Source: Jeotgalibaca caeni (GTDB lineage: Bacteria > Bacillota > Bacilli > Lactobacillales > Aerococcaceae). Taken from it: 32,812 nucleotides of DNA. Position numbers and translations under genes: made by a program. The notes under the pieces are model-generated. The model searched no databases, was not told the DNA's origin, and worked only from the letters and a program-made list of their open reading frames with translations. Positions 28,065-32,812 of this stretch are shown one piece after another (the first letter of the stretch is position 1; every line of letters starts with the position of its first letter). The stretch is from assembly GCF_028863945.1 (NCBI RefSeq), contig NZ_JARBEA010000029.1, positions 1 to 32,812 on the forward strand, read 5' to 3'.

Positions 28065-29258
28065 CTACTCCTTCGTCTTTTTCTCGATAAATGCTTTGAT
28101 GCGATTTACTGCCTCAGTCAATGTTTCTTCATCTTGCGTATAGCTGATTCGCACATAATCCGGGAATCCAAATCCGTCTCCGCTGACAACAGCTACTTTC
28201 GCCTCTTCAATCATCGCTAAGGAAAAGTCACTGACAGATTGATAGCCTGTTTGTTCAGCAGCTTCTTTTACATGAGCGAAGACATAGAAAGCTCCTTGAG
28301 GCTTCAGCACTCGAAAGCCGGGAATACTCTCTAACAAGGGGAAGAAATGGCTCAACCTTTTCTCATAGGTTTGGCGCATTTTTTCGACAAAATCTTGTTC
28401 TCCTTCTAGAGCCGCTAACGCAGCGTACTGGCTTGGACCAGCTGGGTTAGAGGTAGAATGGTTGGCCAGGTCAATCATTTTGCCAATCACTTCTTTATTT
28501 CCCAATGCGTATCCGATTCGCCATCCTGTCATGGCATACGTTTTACTCACGCCATTGATGATGATCGTTTGTTTTTTGATTTCTTCTGAAAGGGAAGCAA
28601 TCGAAACAGCTTCGTTTCCATTGTAGCAAAGCTTCGCATAAATTTCATCAGCAACAATGACAATATCGTGTTCTACTGCCCAATTTCCAATCGCAGTCAA
28701 TTCTTCCTTCGAATAAATTGAACCCGTTGGATTATTAGGTGAATTAAGGACAATCGCTACCGTCTTGTCAGTCCGATGCTTCTCTAATTCATCCACCGTT
28801 ACCTTAAATTGATTCTCCATTTCTGCTTCAATGATGACATTGACTCCACCAGCCAGCTTCACTTGCTCCGTGTAGCTGACCCAATAAGGAGCGAGAATCA
28901 TCACTTCGTCTCCCTCATCCAATAGTACTTGAAAAAGCGAGTAGAGCGCATTTTTGGCTCCTTCTGTTACGATCACTTGGTTAATCTGGTAATCTAGTCC
29001 TTCATACTTTTGATAATAATCAACGATTGCTTGACGCAAAGGAAGGATACCTGCTGCAGGGGTGTAGTGATTTACTTTATTCTGCGAGATGGCCTCAATC
29101 GCAGCATCCCGGATTTGTTTTGGTGTTTCAAAATCCGGTTCTCCTACTGTTAGACTAATGATGTCATGTCCTTGAGCTTTTAACTCTTTTACCTTGGCGG
29201 ATGTTGCCAATGTTGGCGACTCCGCTACTTGAGCGATTCTCTTCGAAATTTTAACCAT
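28065..29258 (-). CDS. aspB: Aspartate aminotransferase (PLP-dependent, class I)
   Basis: AspB transfers the amino group between glutamate and oxaloacetate, giving aspartate, the precursor of asparagine. I chose the ATG at 29258 (397 residues, MVKISKRIA), 8 bases after GGGGAG; the GTG at 29267 touches that site. The fold-type I PLP site is clear: the Schiff-base Lys in SKTYAMTGWRIGY, the NSPNNPTG motif and ADEIYAKL. The Arg of YVRISY would bind the substrate carboxylate. It is followed directly by asnS, the Bacillus order. Confidence 0.93.
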   Translation of the reverse strand: MVKISKRIAQVAESPTLATSAKVKELKAQGHDIISLTVGEPDFETPKQIRDAAIEAISQNKVNHYTPAAGILPLRQAIVDYYQKYEGLDYQINQVIVTEGAKNALYSLFQVLLDEGDEVMILAPYWVSYTEQVKLAGGVNVIIEAEMENQFKVTVDELEKHRTDKTVAIVLNSPNNPTGSIYSKEELTAIGNWAVEHDIVIVADEIYAKLCYNGNEAVSIASLSEEIKKQTIIINGVSKTYAMTGWRIGYALGNKEVIGKMIDLANHSTSNPAGPSQYAALAALEGEQDFVEKMRQTYEKRLSHFFPLLESIPGFRVLKPQGAFYVFAHVKEAAEQTGYQSVSDFSLAMIEEAKVAVVSGDGFGFPDYVRISYTQDEETLTEAVNRIKAFIEKKTKE

Positions 29259-29275
29259 TCTCGTCACTCCCCGTC

Positions 29276-29755
29276 TTAAATATCTTGAAATTCTCTTATC
29301 AATTCACCAGTACGAGCAGAAATAATGATGTAACCTAATTGACCTTCTTCATCTTGATAAGCAACTTCCCAGAACGGTTCTTCTTTCTCCATCCCGATTC
29401 GAGCTTCCAAAATATCGGACGGCTGTTTCAGAGCCAATAAAATAGATTTCGCTTCTTCCTCCGTCACAATTTCTTGGGAAGAAAAGGTCCACGTGTTTCC
29501 GCCATTTTGCTTAATGACGACATATTGGTACTCCTCTTCATTCGTATAACCGCCTACTGTAAAATACGTGTCTACACCACCGTTATACCAATAAAAATCC
29601 ATTGCTTTTTCAATACCAGCTTGTTCTTTTGCAATAGCCGTTGCTTCACTCTTAGCACGAACCAAAGGGCGTTGGGCATAAAAAAATAACGAATAGGAAC
29701 CTAAAATTAAAACGAATAGCACACCAATAAGACTCATGATTATTGTCCGCTTCAA
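29276..29755 (-). CDS. Membrane-anchored TseB/YpmB-like protein
   Basis: This small protein has one N-terminal membrane segment (roughly residues 4-27 from the TTG at 29755) and an extracellular domain resembling B. subtilis YpmB, now called TseB and linked to cell-wall elongation. Visible features are the ERAxxAKEQA-like helix after the membrane segment (RAKSEATAIAKEQAG) and a second repeat-like block ending in YIIISARTGELIREF, typical of this domain pair. The start is uncertain: TTG at 29755 has AAGGG upstream, while an upstream TTG at 29776 and an ATG at 29737 are alternatives. The position before aspB-asnS matches ypmB in Bacillus and supports the call. Confidence 0.8.
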   Translation of the reverse strand: MKRTIIMSLIGVLFVLILGSYSLFFYAQRPLVRAKSEATAIAKEQAGIEKAMDFYWYNGGVDTYFTVGGYTNEEEYQYVVIKQNGGNTWTFSSQEIVTEEEAKSILLALKQPSDILEARIGMEKEEPFWEVAYQDEEGQLGYIIISARTGELIREFQDI

Positions 29756-29802
29756 AAAAACCCTTCTTCCTTTCAAAATCCTAACACAGACTTGCTTCCC
29801 CT

Positions 29803-29831
29803 ATCATACTGAATTTTCTGCATTTTGGGAA
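29803..29831 (-). promoter_or_regulatory. Candidate promoter of tseB-aspB-asnS
   Basis: On the minus strand, TTCCCA (29826-29831), a 17-base spacer and TATGAT (29803-29808; five of six). It sits directly after the dinG stop, so the genes downstream may be expressed independently of dinG. Confidence 0.5.
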
Positions 29832-32606
29832 TTACTGTTCTCTTATTTTTTTTATTTCTTCAATAACTTGTTGGAGTTCGGTCTGATTTATTTCAGTCTG
29901 TTCCGGCAACAATTCTTTTACTTGTTTGGCGTAAGGACTACGAACCAGACGTGTGTCCAGACAGACTAAAACACCAACTTCTGATTCATTTCTGGAAATT
30001 CGACCCAACCCTTGTGCGAGTCGAATGAGCATGCGAGGCAAAAACTCTTCTCGGAACACATTCTTCCCAACAGAGCGGTAATAACGTTCCATCGCAAGGT
30101 TCTCAGGCTTATTAGGAGCATCAAACGGCAAGCGAGTGATTACCAAAATTTCAACTGGTTTCTCTGGAAAATCAATCCCTTCCCAATACATCCCACTTCC
30201 CAACAACACTGCTTGTTCAGCCTCCACGAAGCGGCGATGCATTCGTCTTCTGCTGCCGGAATAGCCTTGTGCCAAAACATCAATGTTTCTATCATCCTGT
30301 TCCATTTGGAGGCGAAGTTCTCGAAATACACCTTCCAAAGCTTGATTGGCATTAAACAGAACCATCATTTTTTGTTGAGTTTCAATGGCTAACGAAGTGA
30401 GGAATGAACTCATTCGCTTCACCCAATCATCCGTTTCTAATTCAGCAATCGGAGTTAAATCACTCGGTACGAATAAGTGTAGCTTTCGAGCATTCGTTGC
30501 CTCATCCAATTGGTATCGGAGAGCGCGCAATTCTTTCGCTCCAATCGTACGAATAAAGTAGTCCGCATTCCCATCAAGAAATAACGTTGCACTGACATAT
30601 AGCTGCTTATCAAAATGCTGGGCGAGCAAATCACTCAGGTAATCCCCAACAAACCATTTTCCTTTTACTAATTCTCCATAAAAATATTCAGGCTGTCGTT
30701 CTGCTGAGAGCGCATAGTAGGCGAAAGGGTCTTCTTTAATCAGCTGGCCCAACTGTTCATGTAGATCTTGTAAGGCATAATGTAACGCATAGGTTCGTTG
30801 ATAGAAGCTGGAGTCTTTCGAAGTGGAGGCAGATTCCCTATACCTTTCACCTGTTAGAGATACTTCCTGAATATGCTTTCTAACTTTCTGTAAAGAGCGA
30901 TTAAATTTCCCGGTAGTTATTTGTTCTGGTCCTAGGGAAATGGTTTTTTCTTCTACCTTTTTATCGTTTGGCGAGTCATTATGCGGCCAAACCATTTTGC
31001 GCATATCTTCTTCAATATCGATTAAAGATTGATACAAGCGATTGAAGGCAAATTCAAAGTTAATCAGTTCGTAATGGGGAAATGTTTGACTAGCATGTTG
31101 CTCCAAATGCTCGCGGTAGTTTTTGACATCATTTGAGAACCGAAGTACGCGCTTTTTCACTAAGGAAACGGGAAAAACGTTCTTTTCTTTTTCTTTGAAC
31201 GCTCCGGCTAATCGATGCGCCTCATCAACCACTAGGAACGCTTCTCCCTTTTGGCACCATCCACTAATTTCATCAATGTGATGAGCCAAGTACGCATGAT
31301 TGGTCAAAAGAACGCTAGACTGACTGGCTTTATGGTGATGGTACGCATAAAAGTCGTCTTGCCCCCATTTGCTGGCAACCTTCCCATCTTGTTTTTGAAA
31401 AGCGATTCTCTCCAATAACGTTCCAGCTTGATGGCTGGGACTCAATTCTGTTAAATCACCCGTTTCTGTCTCCGTTAACCACACATACAAACTCATCATT
31501 ACCAATACTTCTGTATTCGTCAAATCGGGAATGCGGATTTTCTCAAACCGCTCCAAATTCAACAAATGCGTTTTACTAGAAAGGGATGTGGTTGTAAAAG
31601 AAAATGGAAGTGCTGCTTGTAATTGCTCTACTACCTCTTCCATTTGTTCCTGTAGAAGAAGGGTTGAAGTAGCGATTACTGCCTTGCGCTCTGGGGTTGC
31701 ATTCAAAATGGCTGGCAGAAGATACGCATACGTTTTACCTGTTCCCGGCGGAGCTTCTACAGCAAACTGCTTCTCTTGATTACGAAAATAAGCTTCGATT
31801 TCTTGCATCATTGCTTCTTGGTTATCACGAATCGAGTAACCAAATTTTTCTTGAATAAGCGGCCACGCTTGCGCCACTTGATAATTTTCTTTTAGACGAT
31901 AAGCTGTTTGTTCCAGTTCAACCGTTTTCTTGCGTAGGGCAATCCCATTTTTGACCTGAATGTGCTCGGGAAGTGGTTTCTTATGCTTGAGTGCCTCTTC
32001 TCGACACTTCTCCAAAAACTCACGGTTATCTCGCTGCATATCCGTAGCCAGTGTACAGAGTTTCTCCAGTGTGACATACGGCAATTGGATTGCACGTTCT
32101 TTTAGCCGCAAGAAGAGCTGTGCCGTTGCTCTGGCATCACTGAGCGCATCATGGGCATGATCATGTTCGAGACCAAAAAAGGTTGACAAGTCGCCTAAGC
32201 GATAACTTTTCATGGTGGGGAACAGTATTTTACTCAATTCCACTGTATCGATTCCTTTTTGTTTCATGGGAGGTAATCCTACAGCTTGGAACGACTGGTT
32301 TAAGAAGTGATAATCAAATGCAATATTATGTGCGACAAACGTACAGTTCTCTAATAAACCATACAGATAAGCGGCAATATCTTCAAAATAAGGCGCATTG
32401 CGGACATCTTTATTTGAAATGCCCGTTAGGTTTTCGATAAGCGGTGGGATTCTCCCGCCAGGGTTCACGGTAAAGTCATATTCCTGAATCATCTGTCCAT
32501 CTTGAATCATAGTAATTCCAACCTGAATGATTCGATGGCCTTTACGAAAACTGGACCCTGTCGTCTCTAAATCGACCACTGCATATAGTTCATGAAGGTT
32601 TTCCAT
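29832..32606 (-). CDS. dinG: DinG-family helicase with N-terminal 3'-5' exonuclease
   Basis: The 924-residue protein joins a DnaQ-like exonuclease to a superfamily 2 helicase, the Firmicutes DinG form. The exonuclease residues are Asp12 and Glu14 (VVDLETTG), Asp98 (HNIAFDYHF), His152 and Asp157 (HDALSDARA), so it looks active. The helicase has Walker A PPGTGKT (286-292), DEAH (461-464) and motif VI QGLGRISRNE near the end. Unlike E. coli DinG there is no four-cysteine iron-sulfur cluster between Walker A and DEAH (only Cys451). It probably acts in DNA repair, but its exact task in Gram-positives is not settled. The ribosome binding site is weak (CGGGG, about 14 bases before the ATG). It heads the cluster with tseB, aspB and asnS. 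Confidence 0.94.
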   Translation of the reverse strand: MENLHELYAVVDLETTGSSFRKGHRIIQVGITMIQDGQMIQEYDFTVNPGGRIPPLIENLTGISNKDVRNAPYFEDIAAYLYGLLENCTFVAHNIAFDYHFLNQSFQAVGLPPMKQKGIDTVELSKILFPTMKSYRLGDLSTFFGLEHDHAHDALSDARATAQLFLRLKERAIQLPYVTLEKLCTLATDMQRDNREFLEKCREEALKHKKPLPEHIQVKNGIALRKKTVELEQTAYRLKENYQVAQAWPLIQEKFGYSIRDNQEAMMQEIEAYFRNQEKQFAVEAPPGTGKTYAYLLPAILNATPERKAVIATSTLLLQEQMEEVVEQLQAALPFSFTTTSLSSKTHLLNLERFEKIRIPDLTNTEVLVMMSLYVWLTETETGDLTELSPSHQAGTLLERIAFQKQDGKVASKWGQDDFYAYHHHKASQSSVLLTNHAYLAHHIDEISGWCQKGEAFLVVDEAHRLAGAFKEKEKNVFPVSLVKKRVLRFSNDVKNYREHLEQHASQTFPHYELINFEFAFNRLYQSLIDIEEDMRKMVWPHNDSPNDKKVEEKTISLGPEQITTGKFNRSLQKVRKHIQEVSLTGERYRESASTSKDSSFYQRTYALHYALQDLHEQLGQLIKEDPFAYYALSAERQPEYFYGELVKGKWFVGDYLSDLLAQHFDKQLYVSATLFLDGNADYFIRTIGAKELRALRYQLDEATNARKLHLFVPSDLTPIAELETDDWVKRMSSFLTSLAIETQQKMMVLFNANQALEGVFRELRLQMEQDDRNIDVLAQGYSGSRRRMHRRFVEAEQAVLLGSGMYWEGIDFPEKPVEILVITRLPFDAPNKPENLAMERYYRSVGKNVFREEFLPRMLIRLAQGLGRISRNESEVGVLVCLDTRLVRSPYAKQVKELLPEQTEINQTELQQVIEEIKKIREQ

Positions 32607-32812
32607 CTTGCTAAAATACCCCGATTCAACATATCATTTGTTCTGCTCTGTCCATTTTACTAAAAAAAAGCACAGATTAACAGGTTTCTTGAAAAGAGTG
32701 TGTGACAAAACCTGTTTACCTGTTTTTTGGTCACAAAAAACTTTATGAACGCTCCGCGTTCTATGCCATGACGGAAAATCACGTGCAGGAGTATAATAGG
32801 GATGGCAATACA
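32607..32812. other. Right-edge intergenic region with inverted repeats
   Basis: This is the upstream region of dinG and possibly of a rightward gene beyond the edge. It contains AACAGGTTT (32679-32687) that can pair with AAACCTGTT (32708-32716) or with a second ACCTGTT (32718-32724). It also has an inverted pair TGTGAC/GTCACA (32701-32706 and 32730-32735) and a small palindrome GAACGC-TCC-GCGTTC (32747-32761). A TAAAAT at 32654-32659 on the minus strand could be the dinG -10, but its -35 is poor. Confidence 0.5.
32768..32797 (+). promoter_or_regulatory. Candidate rightward promoter at the window edge
   Basis: ATGACG (32768-32773), an 18-base spacer and TATAAT (32792-32797) on the plus strand point out of the window. 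The same stretch has AGGAG (32787-32791) and an ATG at 32802, so it could instead be the translation start of a gene whose body lies outside. The two readings cannot be separated here. Confidence 0.4.

Noticed and set aside
32747-32761. SOS (LexA) box near dinG
   Set aside because: GAACGC-N3-GCGTTC keeps the GAAC and GTTC ends, but the spacing is 7 bases instead of the 4 in the Gram-positive CGAAC-N4-GTTCG consensus.

Overview
The window looks like core chromosome from a low-GC Gram-positive of the order Lactobacillales. This rests on the gene clusters hrcA-grpE-dnaK-dnaJ, dnaG-rpoD and recU-ponA, AGGAGG-type ribosome binding sites, sigma-A promoters and a CIRCE operator. The mix of pckA, pepT and a serine/glutamate-rich PBP1A tail would suit the Carnobacteriaceae/Enterococcaceae area, but genus cannot be set from the sequence alone. 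All genes are on the minus strand except the recU-ponA pair. I found no tRNA, rRNA, IS element, prophage or CRISPR array.

Layout in transcription order for the minus strand, right to left. (1) 32606-25342: dinG, tseB/ypmB-like, aspB, asnS, dnaD, nth, as in Bacillus but without ypoC. (2) 21769-25009, plus strand: recU-ponA, convergent with nth; the 332-base gap between them holds two long inverted repeats. (3) 21517-18120: tig, clpX, engB, with a terminator-like hairpin between clpX and engB. (4) 17953-11402: dnaG-rpoD, then trmK, a Nif3-family gene, pepT and a DUF1294 gene. (5) 11264-8219: truB, ribF, hemW. (6) 8127-3400: the heat-shock operon hrcA-grpE-dnaK-dnaJ behind a sigma-A promoter and CIRCE. 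(7) 3339-1883: an amidase gene broken by a one-base frameshift. (8) 1806-169: pckA.

The genes serve general housekeeping: protein folding and quality control (HrcA/GrpE/DnaK/DnaJ, trigger factor, ClpX), replication and repair (DnaG, DnaD, DinG, RecU, Nth), transcription initiation (RpoD), cell-wall growth (PBP1A, TseB-like), tRNA and cofactor maturation (TruB, TrmK, RibF, HemW), ribosome assembly (EngB) and central or amino-acid metabolism (PckA, AspB, AsnS, PepT).

I do not see a new multi-gene system. The points worth a second look are small: the frameshifted amidase, an endonuclease III lacking the fourth Fe-S cysteine, the inverted-repeat cluster between ponA and nth, hairpins inside operons (clpX/engB, dnaK/dnaJ, asnS/dnaD, dnaJ/amidase), possible read-through into the heat-shock operon, and a structured region at the right edge.
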